From contig OZ245769.1 of assembly GCA_965227745.1 (NCBI GenBank), positions 2,418,001 to 2,482,000 of the forward strand: 64,000 nucleotides of DNA, in the 5' to 3' direction. The DNA is from GAS368 sp965227745. Lineage in GTDB: Bacteria; Verrucomicrobiota; Verrucomicrobiia; Opitutales; Opitutaceae. Both the position numbers and the translations under genes were made by a program. The notes under the pieces are model-generated. The model searched no databases. It saw only the letters and a program-made list of their open reading frames with translations, and had not been told where the DNA came from. The stretch's first letter is position 1; each line of letters starts with the position of its first letter. Shown one piece after another: positions 15,751 to 25,372 of the stretch.

Positions 15751-18700
15751 TCAGAACTTCTTCGTCACCTGCGCGCTCCACGCCAGCCCGCGCGCCATGA
15801 CGTTATACAAGCCCACCTCGTAACCGCGCGAATCCGCACTCAACGGCGGCTTCGCATCGAACAGGTTGTTCACGCCGAGGCGGATGTTCGTGTTCTTGAT
15901 CCAGCGGTTCTGCGAGTCGATGCGGTACGTCGCGAAGACATTGTAAGTCTTCGTGTCGTGCACCACGTAGCGGTAGGAGTACGCGCCGTTGTTAAAGACC
16001 GGCTTGATGTACGTCGGATTCCCGAGCGAATCCCAGATCGCCTGCGTCGTCGTCGCGTTCACATCGGTGTAGCTCGCGATGTAGTACATGCCGATGCCCG
16101 CGCCCCACTGCTTGCGCTTCCACGAGAGCGTGGTCGAGCCGCGCCAGTCCGGCGTCGCGCCGCCCACGTTCGCGCTGTTGTTGCCCTTGTACTCCGTGCG
16201 CGCCGCGCCCGGGGCGGTGTACGCGTGGAAGTCATTCAGGTACGTCCAGTTCGTATTCAAATTAAACTGGCCTATGGAAAACGACGGCAGGCGGTAATTG
16301 ATATCGAAGTCGAAGCCGTTCACGAACTGCGACGACTTGTTGAAGTAGCTCGACTTGATGAAGTCGATCGCGCCCACCGCCGCACGCTGGTTGGCCGGCG
16401 TGCGCGTTGCATTGTAGGCGTCGAAGAGCGCCTTGTCCGCCGCCGTCACCGGGAGGCGCGCCACCGAGGGATCGCCGAGATAGTTGCCGCTCTTGGTGTC
16501 GCCGAGGTTGATCGAGCCGATGGCCTGGCCCGCCGCGAGGAGCCGCTGCGTCGCGGCCTGCAGCGCCGCGGTATCATCCGCGATGCCGCCACCCGAGGCG
16601 ATCAGATCCTTCTGGCGAATCTCCCAGTAATCCACGCCGACCGAGAGGCCCTTGATCTTCGGCACTTCGACCACGAAGCCCACCGATTTGCCGGTCGAGG
16701 TCTCGGGCTTCAGGTTCGGATTGCCCGAGGCCACGCTGCGGCGATTCGAGGGACCATCGTTGATGGAGCTCGTCACCGCGCTGCGGTACGTGTCCGTGCT
16801 GCCCGTCACCGTGCGGATGAGCGTGCCGGTAAAGAGCTGCGCGAGATTCGGCGCGTGGAAGCCCTGGTTATACGAGCCGCGCACCATGAGCCAGGAAACC
16901 GGCTTCCAGTTCACCCCGTACTTCGGCTTCGTCGTGCTGCCGAAGTCCGTGTAGCTCTCGTAGCGCGCCGCCGCCGTCAACTCCAGCGACTGCACCATCG
17001 GCAGCTTGAAATCGCGCCCCACCAGCGGGAACACCGCTTCCGCATACAGCGCCGCCACATGGCGGTTGCCGTGCGTGTCCGAGTTGGGCGAGAAGCCGAG
17101 GAAGTCGTTCGAGGTCGGGTCGAGGCCCGAGCCCGCCGGGTTCAAGCCCGCGTACGGCGGGCGATAGTCGTCGTACGACTCATAGCGAAACTCACCGCCA
17201 AACGCGCCGCCGATCTTGTTGCCGCCCCACAGTGGGAAGACATCGCCGCTCGCGCGGAAATCGCCGCTGCCGAGCTTCGTGATGCCGCTGCGGATGAAGC
17301 TCGATCGAAACGTCGAGGTCACGCTGTCCGGATTCGTGTACGGCGTCGTCACCACGAGCGCGCCGCCCTGCACCGCGAAATTATACGTGAAGGGGTTAAA
17401 CGCCTTCGCCGGGTCGGTCTGGTTGATCGCCGCGATGAGCAGGCTCTTGCGATCCGGCCCTTCCTCATTGTCGATCACGCGCGCGGTCGACCACAGCAGC
17501 GCGGCCTCCCACGTCCATGAGTCGAAGAGCTTGCCGCGCAAGCCCGCCACCCCGCGATACACGGAATCATCCACGTAGCCCGTGCGGGTCGCGAGGTCAA
17601 AGAGGCGCTTGTTCGTGATCGAGACCGCCGAGGGAGTGCCCGTCAGGCGCGGCGTGCCATCGGTATTGGCCGCGCCGGTCGGAGACCAGAAGCGCGTGCC
17701 AAAGGGATTGTACGGGTTGGTCGCCGGCACGATGATGAAGCCATCCGTGCTCTGCGTGATGCCGTCCGGCTCGCGGTAAGTCACCGACTCCGCGCGATAC
17801 AGGCTGGCATCCACAAACGCCGTGATCGTTTTCGTGACGTCGAATTCCGCGCTCGCGAAGACATTCGTGCGCTTCGATTTCGGCTGGATCACGCGATACG
17901 CATTGTTGTTCCAGTAGTAGTCGCGCGTCACGCCCGCGCGGCTCGGCGCCGCCGTGCCAAAGGTCACGCCGCCCGTGCCATTCGGCTGGAGCACAAAGAC
18001 ACCCGTGGCCGAGGCCTGCGTCGTCGGCACGCCCGTCGGGCGCGCGCCAGTGAAGCCCGTCACATTGCCGTACTGGTCGGTCGCCGTCACGGACCCGAGG
18101 AGATAATTGCCATACGGTGTCGTCGCCGAGCGGGCGTTAAAGGTCGTGTTGGTCGCGACATTCCACGGGGCCGGCGCAAGCGCGCTGTGGTCGTTGTCCG
18201 CCGCGAAATCGCGCTCGCTCGCGAGCATCGCATTCCGGTGATAATAGTCCGCCGTGATCATCGCGCGGCCCTTGCCGTTCGCGAAGCTCAGCCCGTGCGT
18301 CAGCGTCGCGCGCCATTCCTGGCCGTCGTGATAACGCGTCTCGCCGAAGCGATAAGAGAGCTCCGTGCCCTTGAATTTCTTCTGCGTCGTGTAATTGATC
18401 ACGCCCGCCACCGCGTCGGTGCCGTACATCGAGGAGGCGCCGTCGCGCAGCACCTCGACGCGCTCCAGCCCGCGATTCGGGAGTTGGTTCACATTGGTCG
18501 AGAGCGTGGGCACGCCCGCTTCGCTCTGGCTGATCGGGTGCGGCGCGAGGCGGCGGCCGTTGAGCAGCACGAGTGTATTCGAAGAAGGGATACCGCGCAG
18601 GGACACCGTCGCATTGTCGCCGCGCGCCGTCGCGCCGAGTGTCGCGGTCTCATTGCCGGGGAGACCCGTCACCTGCGGCAGCGCCATCAGGAGATCGGAG

Positions 18701-18930
18701 GGCTGGCCGGGGTCGCGGATATCGATCTCCGTCTGGCCGAGGATGCTCACCGGCAGCACCTTCTCGTAGTCGAGGCGCTTGATATTGGAGCCGGTCACGG
18801 AAAAAGCCTCGAGCTTCACCGGTTCGTCGGCGGGCGAGGCGTTGGAGGGTACGGGCGCGTTTTGCGCGACGGCGGAAGCGGTCAATGCTAACGCCGTGGC
18901 TGCCGCGCGTGCGGAGTGCAGGGTTTTCAT
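15751..18930 (-). CDS. TonB-dependent outer-membrane receptor
   Basis: 1059 residues from ATG 18930; the signal peptide (MKTLHSARAAATALALTAS, then AVA) fixes the start. The mature N-terminus has VKLEAFSVTGSNIKRLDYEK, the usual plug start in Opitutaceae receptors; the plug continues with VLLNGRRLAPHPIS and VLRDGASSMYGTDAVAGVIN. A 22-stranded barrel of about 800 residues follows and ends in ARGLAWSAQVTKKF with a C-terminal Phe, the outer-membrane insertion signal. It should import a scarce nutrient driven by the Ton complex, for example the one at 31.7 kb; the substrate is not readable. It is transcribed alone, 560 bp from the next receptor, and the two are divergent paralogues. Confidence 0.93.
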   Translation of the reverse strand: MKTLHSARAAATALALTASAVAQNAPVPSNASPADEPVKLEAFSVTGSNIKRLDYEKVLPVSILGQTEIDIRDPGQPSDLLMALPQVTGLPGNETATLGATARGDNATVSLRGIPSSNTLVLLNGRRLAPHPISQSEAGVPTLSTNVNQLPNRGLERVEVLRDGASSMYGTDAVAGVINYTTQKKFKGTELSYRFGETRYHDGQEWRATLTHGLSFANGKGRAMITADYYHRNAMLASERDFAADNDHSALAPAPWNVATNTTFNARSATTPYGNYLLGSVTATDQYGNVTGFTGARPTGVPTTQASATGVFVLQPNGTGGVTFGTAAPSRAGVTRDYYWNNNAYRVIQPKSKRTNVFASAEFDVTKTITAFVDASLYRAESVTYREPDGITQSTDGFIIVPATNPYNPFGTRFWSPTGAANTDGTPRLTGTPSAVSITNKRLFDLATRTGYVDDSVYRGVAGLRGKLFDSWTWEAALLWSTARVIDNEEGPDRKSLLIAAINQTDPAKAFNPFTYNFAVQGGALVVTTPYTNPDSVTSTFRSSFIRSGITKLGSGDFRASGDVFPLWGGNKIGGAFGGEFRYESYDDYRPPYAGLNPAGSGLDPTSNDFLGFSPNSDTHGNRHVAALYAEAVFPLVGRDFKLPMVQSLELTAAARYESYTDFGSTTKPKYGVNWKPVSWLMVRGSYNQGFHAPNLAQLFTGTLIRTVTGSTDTYRSAVTSSINDGPSNRRSVASGNPNLKPETSTGKSVGFVVEVPKIKGLSVGVDYWEIRQKDLIASGGGIADDTAALQAATQRLLAAGQAIGSINLGDTKSGNYLGDPSVARLPVTAADKALFDAYNATRTPANQRAAVGAIDFIKSSYFNKSSQFVNGFDFDINYRLPSFSIGQFNLNTNWTYLNDFHAYTAPGAARTEYKGNNSANVGGATPDWRGSTTLSWKRKQWGAGIGMYYIASYTDVNATTTQAIWDSLGNPTYIKPVFNNGAYSYRYVVHDTKTYNVFATYRIDSQNRWIKNTNIRLGVNNLFDAKPPLSADSRGYEVGLYNVMARGLAWSAQVTKKF

Positions 18931-19426
18931 GGTAGTCAGGGTTTGAATGAACAGCCTGCGTCCCACCCCCCAAGAAATCAAGCCCCTCGGGGAAACCCCA
19001 TCGCCCCAACCCTGAAGTCTCCCCCCTCCGGTAGCGCGGCCTCCCCCTCGCGGTCAATCGCTCTCCCTGAGCGCGCGGGCCGCCGGCCCGCATCATTCAC
19101 CCCTGAAGCCGACCCTTCGGCTTCATTCTCCGCTTCAACTCCGCCCCTTCTCCCAACCCTCTGCGACGCCCCTCCCCGCCCTTACACTCCCTCCTCCCCG
19201 CCCTCCCCCTCAACCTCCCTCCACCCCCGACTCTTCGTTACCTTCGTTTTCTTCTGTTTAATTCCTCCGTCGCGCTCCCTCCACCTCGCCCGCTCCCTCA
19301 GTTTCTCCCTATAGACCGGTTCGATTCTTTCGTGTATTTCGTGTGTTTCGTGGTTACTCTTCCGGTCCTCTGATTCCGCCAGCCTCGGTCTTTCTTCCGT
19401 GTGCTCCGTGTGTTCCGTGGGCCCAC
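18931..19426. repeat. Spacer between receptor genes with phrase repeats
   Basis: No gene is seen. Family F (TTCGTTACCTTCGTTTTCTT) lies at 19231-19262, family B (TTTCGTGTATTTCGTGTG) at 19328-19355, and family C (CTTCCGTGTGCTCCGTGTG) at 19394-19424. Upstream (18990-19230) is a C-rich stretch with no clear structure that must include the promoter of the gene starting at 18930. Confidence 0.65.
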
Positions 19427-19456
19427 AAAAAAAAGCCGGCCCTTTCAGGCCGGCTT
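19427..19456 (-). terminator. Rho-independent terminator of the second receptor
   Basis: On the minus strand AAGCCGGCC at 19456-19448, loop TGAAAG, GGCCGGCTT at 19441-19433, followed by T-rich sequence to 19427: a perfect 9-bp stem with a T-tract, 39-68 bp past the stop at 19495. Confidence 0.9.
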
Positions 19457-19494
19457 CGCAATTGATCCCTTGGCGTTTCGCGGTGATCGCAGTC

Positions 19495-22400
19495 TTAAAA
19501 CCGCTTCGTCACCTGCGCATAAAACGACCGCCCGCGCGGATTCGTCGCCGCGCCGCGGCGATAGCCCGAGTCCTCGTCCGCCACCGGCGGCTCGCCGTCC
19601 ATGACGTTGTTCACGCCGACGCGGAACGTCGTATTCGAAAACACACTACCGCGCTGACGCCCGACGGCGTAGTTGAGATACGCGTTGTGATTCACCGACG
19701 CCGTCACGAGGTAGCGGTAGCGCATCACGCCGCCCGAGTCCTGGTACATCGAGATGTACTCCGGCTTGCCGAGGGCTTCGTACACTTCCTTCGTCGTGCT
19801 CGCACCCGTGTCGACGTACGTGCTGTAGTAGGTGGTAAACCAGCCAGCCGTCCAGCGGTTCAGGCGCCAGGTCATGCCGATATTCCCGCGGAAGCGCGTG
19901 CGGCCGTCGCGGTTGATGCCGTCGACCTTCGCCGCGCCGGGCTCATCCTCGGTGTCGAACTGCAGCAGCGAAGAACCGTCGCCGCGGATGCTGCCTTGGC
20001 CGAAACTCGTGCGGGGCAGGCGCAGCTCGAAGCCGTAGTCGATGCCCTGCGTCTCGCGGCCCGCGAGATTCACGTAGTCCGTCACGATCGATTTCACCGC
20101 GCCCACGGGCGCACGCTGCTGCGCTGCGGGGTGCGAGGCATTCCAAGTGTTGTACGCCGTGATGTCGCCCGTCGTCAGGCCCGCGCGCTTGATCTTCGGA
20201 TTGCCCGCGTAGGCATCCGTGCCGCTGCCGAGATTGATCTGGCCGATGGGCGTGCCGGCCGCGAGGGCCTTTTGCACCGCCGCGTCGAGCAATTCTTCGT
20301 CGCGCAGGAGCTGCGCGGTGCCGGTGACATCATCGATCACGTCGCGCTGCTTGATGCGCCAGTAATCGACCGTAAAGGTCAGCTCGCGTCCATCCTTGCC
20401 CTTGTAAAACGGCGCCGAGAGCACGATGCCTGCCGTGATGGAGCGGGAGCTCTCCGGACGCAGGTCCGCGTTGCCTTGGCGGAAAATGATGGGTGCCGCC
20501 GTGCTGTCGATATTTGCGCCGGTCACTTCGGAGCGATACGGGTCATTAAACGTATCGCCCGAGCGCTGCAAGGGACTCGTGTTGGTCTGCACCAGGTTCG
20601 GCGCGCGGAAGGAACTCGCCACCGTGCTCCGGAGCAGGATCCAGTCGTTCGGCCGGTAGTTCAGGCCAAACTTCGGCTTGGCCGCGCGGCCGAAGTCCGA
20701 ATAGCGATCCACGCGTCCGGCGATGGAAACCTCCAGCGAGCGGAGGAGCGGCTTGCGGTTCGGCTTGCCCACGATCGGCACGAGCACTTCGGAAAACACC
20801 GAGGCGATGGTGCGCGTCGCGTAGAGGTTCACATTGGGGCTCAGCGCCACGAAATCGTTTTCCGTGGGACCGAAGAAAAGGTTGTTCGCATTGTTCGGGT
20901 TGCCGTCGTACGGCGCGTCCGCGGGATTCAGGCCGACATACGGAGGACGATGGTCCTTGTACGTCTCCGCGCGAAATTCGCCGCCCGCCGCGACTCCGAT
21001 GGGACCGCCCCAAAAATTTTCGAAGACCGAGCCGTTGGTCTTGAAATCCCAGCTCGCGATCTCCGTCCGTCCTTCGCGTACGGTAGTATCATAGAGCGAT
21101 TCCGTGACCGCGGCGTTATTGGTAAAGGGCTTGTCCACTTGCAACAGCAGCGGATTCGTCGTGCTCGCCTGCGACACCACCTTGAACGTATAGCCGAAAG
21201 GGTTAAACGCCTTCGCCGGGTCCGACGAGGTCAGCGCCGCGCGCAGGCGGCTCTCGCGCACGGCGTTCTTCTCCTCGTCGTGCGAGGTATTACGGCCATA
21301 CATGATCGCCGATTCCCACTCCCAGTCGCGGTTCAACTTGCCGCGCAGACCGCCGACCACGCGAAACATCTCGGAGTCGACGACGATCCGGCGCGCCTTG
21401 AAATCGCGGGGAATCACCCCCGTGCCGCTCGCGATGAGCACATCCGCCGGTGCCGCCGCGATGCGCGGCGTGCCATCGGCATTCGGCGTCCCATTGACGT
21501 CGTAGAAGCGCGAACCGAACGGATTATAGGGATTGTTCACGCCCACGTAGATATTGTGGTCCGTGGCCGCATCGATGCTGTTGGGCGAGCGGCCCGTGAT
21601 GGAGCGCGCCTTGTTGCCCATGAACTCCACGAAGAGTTCCGTGCGCTCGTCGAGGCGGTGACGGAGGTTGCCCGACACATTGAAGCGATCCGTCTTCGGG
21701 AGGATCACCTTGTACTGATTGTGATTGTAGAACCAGCCGAGCGTCGGGTCGTCGATATTGTGCGAGGGCAGCGACTGACGGAAGCCCGTCGTGCCGTCCG
21801 CGAGCGGGATGAGGTAAAACACGCCGAGCTGCGTGCCCGTGTTGGTCGTCGCCGTTGTGCTGCCCGACGAGGTCACGATGCCGCGATTGGCCGTGGGCCG
21901 CGCGCCGACAAATGTCCCCGTCGAGTCAAACGAGCCGCGCACATAATTGCCGTAGTTGCTGGAGTCGCTGCTCAGGCGGTTGTCGAAATCGTTGTCGATC
22001 ACGGTCGCGCCCGTGGAGTCGATCACGGGTTTGCCATTCCACGGCGCTGGCAAGTTGCGGCTCACGCGCACATCCATGTTACGCGAAAATTCCCGCTGTT
22101 CGAGACCGAGGCGGTCGCGGTGGAAATAGTCGAGCGTCACGAGCAGGTTCGTCTTGCCCGCGTTGTAATTGTTGCCGTCCGTGATCTCGACGCCCCACTC
22201 GTTGGCGCCGCCGTGCTGCGTCACCATGCCGCGGGTGCGGATCGAGGTACCGTCGTAGTTGCGTTTCGTGATCGAGTTGACCACGCCCGCCGCCGCGTCG
22301 GTGCCGTAAACGGCCGAGGCGCCGTCGCGCAGCACTTCCACGCGGCCGATGGCCGAGGCCGGGAGCGAGTTCACATTCACCGACAGCGAGGGCACGCCGC

Positions 22401-22893
22401 TCTCCGCCTGGGAGATCGGGTGCGGGGGCAGGCGGCGGCCATTCAGGAGGATGAGTGTATTGCCGGAACCGATACCGCGGAGATTGATCGAGTTGTTATC
22501 ACCGCGCGCATCCGCGCCGAGGGTGTTGCCTTCATCGAGCACGATCGGGCCGCCGATGGAGAGCGTGTCAAAGAGCTCGGCTACCGTCGAAACGCCGCGC
22601 AGATCGATGTCTTCGCTCGAGAGCGTCGTCACCGGCAGGGTCGACTCCGCGTCGATGCGCTTGATGTTCGAACCCGTCACGGTAAAGGCTTCCATCACCT
22701 GCGCCGTCGAGGGCGTCGCGCCATCGCCCGGCTTCGCCGCCGCCGTGGCGGTCGTCGTCGGTGCAGTCGTCGTGCCGGTCGCGGCACTGGAGGGCTTCGG
22801 TGCGACTTGCGCCGAGATCGGCAGGGCGAGCAGCGAGAGCAGCAGCAGCGCTCCCGGCCCGGACGGTGACGTGGGTGTCTTTACGAGTGTCAT
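19495..22893 (-). CDS. TonB-dependent outer-membrane receptor
   Basis: 1132 residues from ATG 22893. The signal peptide ends around LALPISAQ; a Thr/Ala-rich linker precedes the plug start MEAFTVTGSNIKRIDAES. The plug contains ILLNGRRLPPHPISQAESG and VLRDGASAVYGTDAAAGVV, which are near copies of the segments in the neighbouring receptor, so the two are paralogues. The barrel ends GRSFYAQVTKRF with terminal Phe. Transport of a TonB-dependent nutrient is inferred. The 5' leader carries a 10-bp stem-loop (23002-23026) about 110 bp upstream of the start. Confidence 0.93.
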   Translation of the reverse strand: MTLVKTPTSPSGPGALLLLSLLALPISAQVAPKPSSAATGTTTAPTTTATAAAKPGDGATPSTAQVMEAFTVTGSNIKRIDAESTLPVTTLSSEDIDLRGVSTVAELFDTLSIGGPIVLDEGNTLGADARGDNNSINLRGIGSGNTLILLNGRRLPPHPISQAESGVPSLSVNVNSLPASAIGRVEVLRDGASAVYGTDAAAGVVNSITKRNYDGTSIRTRGMVTQHGGANEWGVEITDGNNYNAGKTNLLVTLDYFHRDRLGLEQREFSRNMDVRVSRNLPAPWNGKPVIDSTGATVIDNDFDNRLSSDSSNYGNYVRGSFDSTGTFVGARPTANRGIVTSSGSTTATTNTGTQLGVFYLIPLADGTTGFRQSLPSHNIDDPTLGWFYNHNQYKVILPKTDRFNVSGNLRHRLDERTELFVEFMGNKARSITGRSPNSIDAATDHNIYVGVNNPYNPFGSRFYDVNGTPNADGTPRIAAAPADVLIASGTGVIPRDFKARRIVVDSEMFRVVGGLRGKLNRDWEWESAIMYGRNTSHDEEKNAVRESRLRAALTSSDPAKAFNPFGYTFKVVSQASTTNPLLLQVDKPFTNNAAVTESLYDTTVREGRTEIASWDFKTNGSVFENFWGGPIGVAAGGEFRAETYKDHRPPYVGLNPADAPYDGNPNNANNLFFGPTENDFVALSPNVNLYATRTIASVFSEVLVPIVGKPNRKPLLRSLEVSIAGRVDRYSDFGRAAKPKFGLNYRPNDWILLRSTVASSFRAPNLVQTNTSPLQRSGDTFNDPYRSEVTGANIDSTAAPIIFRQGNADLRPESSRSITAGIVLSAPFYKGKDGRELTFTVDYWRIKQRDVIDDVTGTAQLLRDEELLDAAVQKALAAGTPIGQINLGSGTDAYAGNPKIKRAGLTTGDITAYNTWNASHPAAQQRAPVGAVKSIVTDYVNLAGRETQGIDYGFELRLPRTSFGQGSIRGDGSSLLQFDTEDEPGAAKVDGINRDGRTRFRGNIGMTWRLNRWTAGWFTTYYSTYVDTGASTTKEVYEALGKPEYISMYQDSGGVMRYRYLVTASVNHNAYLNYAVGRQRGSVFSNTTFRVGVNNVMDGEPPVADEDSGYRRGAATNPRGRSFYAQVTKRF

Positions 22894-23001
22894 ACTTGTT
22901 TGGCTGGTTGGTTTGGTCAGTGAGAAACACATGCAATGCGCGCCGGTCAGTGCGCATTCCTCGGCAGAGGATATGCAATTCCTGCGTGAGTTTTAATGAA
23001 T

Positions 23002-23026
23002 GCAACCGCAGTTTTTCTGCGGCTGC
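23002..23026 (-). promoter_or_regulatory. Stem-loop in the receptor 5' leader
   Basis: GCAACCGCAG (23002-23011), TTTTT, CTGCGGCTGC (23017-23026): a 10-bp stem with one wobble. On the minus strand the loop is AAAAA and the gene start lies about 110 bases further on. Whether it is transcribed is not known. Confidence 0.4.
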
Positions 23027-23104
23027 TACTTAGATGGGAGTCGATGGCAAAACCGGTTCGGTAAAATGGAAAGGTATTGTTAAAGTAGGCCCGTGTCTGC
23101 GTAG

Positions 23105-23260
23105 GGCTGCCGCTCGTCGGCCGGCCGTCCCGGCCATCAACCCCACCGCCGGACGGCCCGGCGGCACCCCACCCTAAACCAATCAACCCCTCTTGATGAT
23201 TCTGCCTCAGATTGAATCTTTTTTGGAGTTTGGAGGTTGGTCCTTGGTGCTTCGTCGGTG
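23105..23260. repeat. GC-rich hairpins and a TTGG-type phrase
   Basis: At 23128-23172 interleaved GGCCGGCC, GGCCGTCCCGGCC and CCGCCGGACGGCCCGGCGG can form several alternative hairpins. At 23219-23253 a phrase of another type appears (TTTGGAGGTTGGTCCTTGG), with an approximately 8-bp period. No gene is seen between 22894 and 23355. Confidence 0.5.
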
Positions 23261-23355
23261 GCGTCCCTGGTGACGCCCGCGGAATACGACGGCCCCGGAC
23301 CCTACCCGCCGCTCTCGACAAAAATCATCCTCCAAAAAGCGTATCCAAATACCAA

Positions 23356-25005
23356 CTACTTCACCCCTGTCCGCGCCAGCACGCGCCCGCCGCGCGCCTC
23401 CGTCACCTTGCCGTCCGCGAGCGCGACTTGCCCATTCACGACCACAAACCGCATCCCCTCCGACAAATGGTGCGGGTCCGTGTACGTCGCGCGGTCGCGA
23501 ATCGTTGCGAGGTCAAACACCGCGATATCCGCCACCGCCCCCACGCGGATCTCCCCGCGATCACGCAGGCGAAACACCGTCGCCGGCATCCCCGTCATCG
23601 AGTGGATCGCCTGCTCCAGCGTGATCACTTTCTCCTCGATCACATAGCGGCGAATCTTTCGCGGAAACGGCCCATACGAGCGCGGGTGCGGCACGCCTTC
23701 GCCGATTGCGACCAACTCGCCGTCCGAGCACGTCATCGTCCACGGCTGCGTCATGAAGGCCCGGATATCCTTATCATCCATGTTAAACGACACGATGGAG
23801 ACCGTGCCCGCCTTGATCATCTCGATTGCCGCATCCACCGGCTCGATGAGTTTCTTCCGCGCCACCGCATCGAGCCGCAGCCCCTCCAGCGACGTATCCG
23901 GTTTAAACGTACGAATCTGAATATTCTCCGGCCCCGCGCGGCGCGCGAGATTCTCGATCATCTCCTTGCGCACGCGGCCCAGTTGCTCGGGGTTCGTGAG
24001 GCGTGCGCGCATCGCGCCGACCCCGCCCTCCTGCGCCCACGCCGGCACGAGCGCCGCCGCCAGCCCCGTGGCCGAGGCCTCGTACGGATACTGGTCCGCC
24101 CACAATTCCACGCCCTCGGCGCGCGCCGCATTGATGCGCTTGATGATTTCACCCGAAACGCCCCACACGCCCGGCCCGAGCGTCTTGATGTGCGTCACGA
24201 TGCCCGGCAGCTTCGCCTCGCGCGCCACGCGGATCACTTCGTCCACCGCCGCCACGACGCCGATATTGTAGTCGCCCTCGTCGCGGACGTGGCTCGTGTA
24301 AAACCCGTCATACTCCGCCGCCACCTTCGCGAGCGCGACATGCTCCTCCGTCTTCGAAAAATTCCCCGGCGTGTAAAACGGCCCCGCCGAAAAGCCAAAG
24401 GCCCCCGCCTCCATCGCGCGGCGCACCAGCGCCTCCATGCGTTTCAACTCTTCCGCATTCGGCTGGCGGTCATCGTTGCCCAGCACCTCGATTCGCACCG
24501 TGTTGTGGCCAATGAGCTGCGCGACATTCACCCCGAGGCCATTCACCTCCAGCGACTGCCGCTGCTTCACCATATCGATCGGCCCGCTGCCATCATGGTT
24601 CACCAGCGCCGTCGTGATCCCCTGCGTGAGCAGCGGCACCGCGCTCGCCAATTCCTTCCGCGCCAGCGCCGGCCCCGCATGCGTGTGCCCGTCGATAAAA
24701 CCGGGTGACACATACAGCCCCTTCGCCTCGATTACCGTCTTCGCCGTCGCCTCCGTGAGCTGCCCCACCGCCGCGATGCGGTCGCCCTTCACGCCGATGT
24801 CTGCATAAAACCACGGCGATCCCGACCCATCGAGCACGCGCCCGCCGCGAATGATCACATCATAATTCTCCGCTGCAAACGCCGTGAAAGCGCCGCCGCA
24901 AAACACCGCCATCGCCACCCAGCGGCCCGACCACGCCAAACGCGCGCGGACCGAACTCAGGGCGGAAAGGGAAGACGAAAAACGCGGCGAAGCATCAAGG
25001 GGCAT
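23356..25005 (-). CDS. N-acyl-D-amino-acid deacylase family amidohydrolase (exported)
   Basis: 549 residues from ATG 25005; the open frame extends upstream without protein-like sequence. The N-terminus has a twin-basic, hydrophobic segment (GRWVAMAVFCGGAFTAFA), so the enzyme is probably exported. The amidohydrolase-3 layout is clear: DVIIRGGRVLDGSG at the start, metal-binding SPGFIDGHTHAGP, later YTSHVRDEGDYN, IVTHIKTLGPGVWG and a late MTCSDGELVAIGEG with a conserved Asp, then the composite-domain end (VADIAVFDL, FVVVNGQVAL). Such enzymes remove acyl groups from N-acyl-D-amino acids or hydrolyse D-amino-acid-containing peptides. It is divergent from the DapA-like gene. Confidence 0.85.
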   Translation of the reverse strand: MPLDASPRFSSSLSALSSVRARLAWSGRWVAMAVFCGGAFTAFAAENYDVIIRGGRVLDGSGSPWFYADIGVKGDRIAAVGQLTEATAKTVIEAKGLYVSPGFIDGHTHAGPALARKELASAVPLLTQGITTALVNHDGSGPIDMVKQRQSLEVNGLGVNVAQLIGHNTVRIEVLGNDDRQPNAEELKRMEALVRRAMEAGAFGFSAGPFYTPGNFSKTEEHVALAKVAAEYDGFYTSHVRDEGDYNIGVVAAVDEVIRVAREAKLPGIVTHIKTLGPGVWGVSGEIIKRINAARAEGVELWADQYPYEASATGLAAALVPAWAQEGGVGAMRARLTNPEQLGRVRKEMIENLARRAGPENIQIRTFKPDTSLEGLRLDAVARKKLIEPVDAAIEMIKAGTVSIVSFNMDDKDIRAFMTQPWTMTCSDGELVAIGEGVPHPRSYGPFPRKIRRYVIEEKVITLEQAIHSMTGMPATVFRLRDRGEIRVGAVADIAVFDLATIRDRATYTDPHHLSEGMRFVVVNGQVALADGKVTEARGGRVLARTGVK

Positions 25006-25299
25006 AGTCACGCGAGAATTTTTAGCACTCGTTATGCCACCGCACCAGCGCGCACTTTTCCCGCCGCCAATTCCCGGGATTCCCGCAGTTTCCAAATCGA
25101 TGGTAGACCAATCAGCCACGCCCGTTGCCATTCCGTCCACACTGACTTTTCGGTTTTACCTAATCCGACCCCCGCCCCCCCCCCCGGCACTCCCAGCTTG
25201 GCATCGCGCCTGCAATGCCCCTGCTCATTCCGAGCGCAGCGAAGATCCCGCCTGAATATTCCCTCCTCCCATCCGCCGCATCCTCCGCCAAATTCACCC

Positions 25300-25370
25300 C
25301 TCGCTTCCCCGTACTCCCTCAGTCCCATTCCCTCATTCCCCCACTCCCTTACTCCCCCATTCCCTCTCTC
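25300..25370. repeat. CTCC/ATTCC periodic phrase abutting the dapA-like start
   Basis: Units such as CATTCCCTCATTCCCCCACT and ACTCCCTTACTCCCCCATTC repeat with a 9-10 bp period up to two bases before ATG 25373, so they form the transcript leader or promoter-proximal region. The rest of the divergent spacer (25006-25300) shows no gene; a C9-run occurs near 25176-25185. Confidence 0.65.
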
Positions 25371-25372
25371 CC

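Noticed and set aside
19399..22869. 1156-codon open frame antisense to the second TonB receptor
   Set aside because: Composition is Arg/Ala/His/Val-heavy without domains; it is a shadow of high-GC codon usage. The minus strand encodes a clear receptor.
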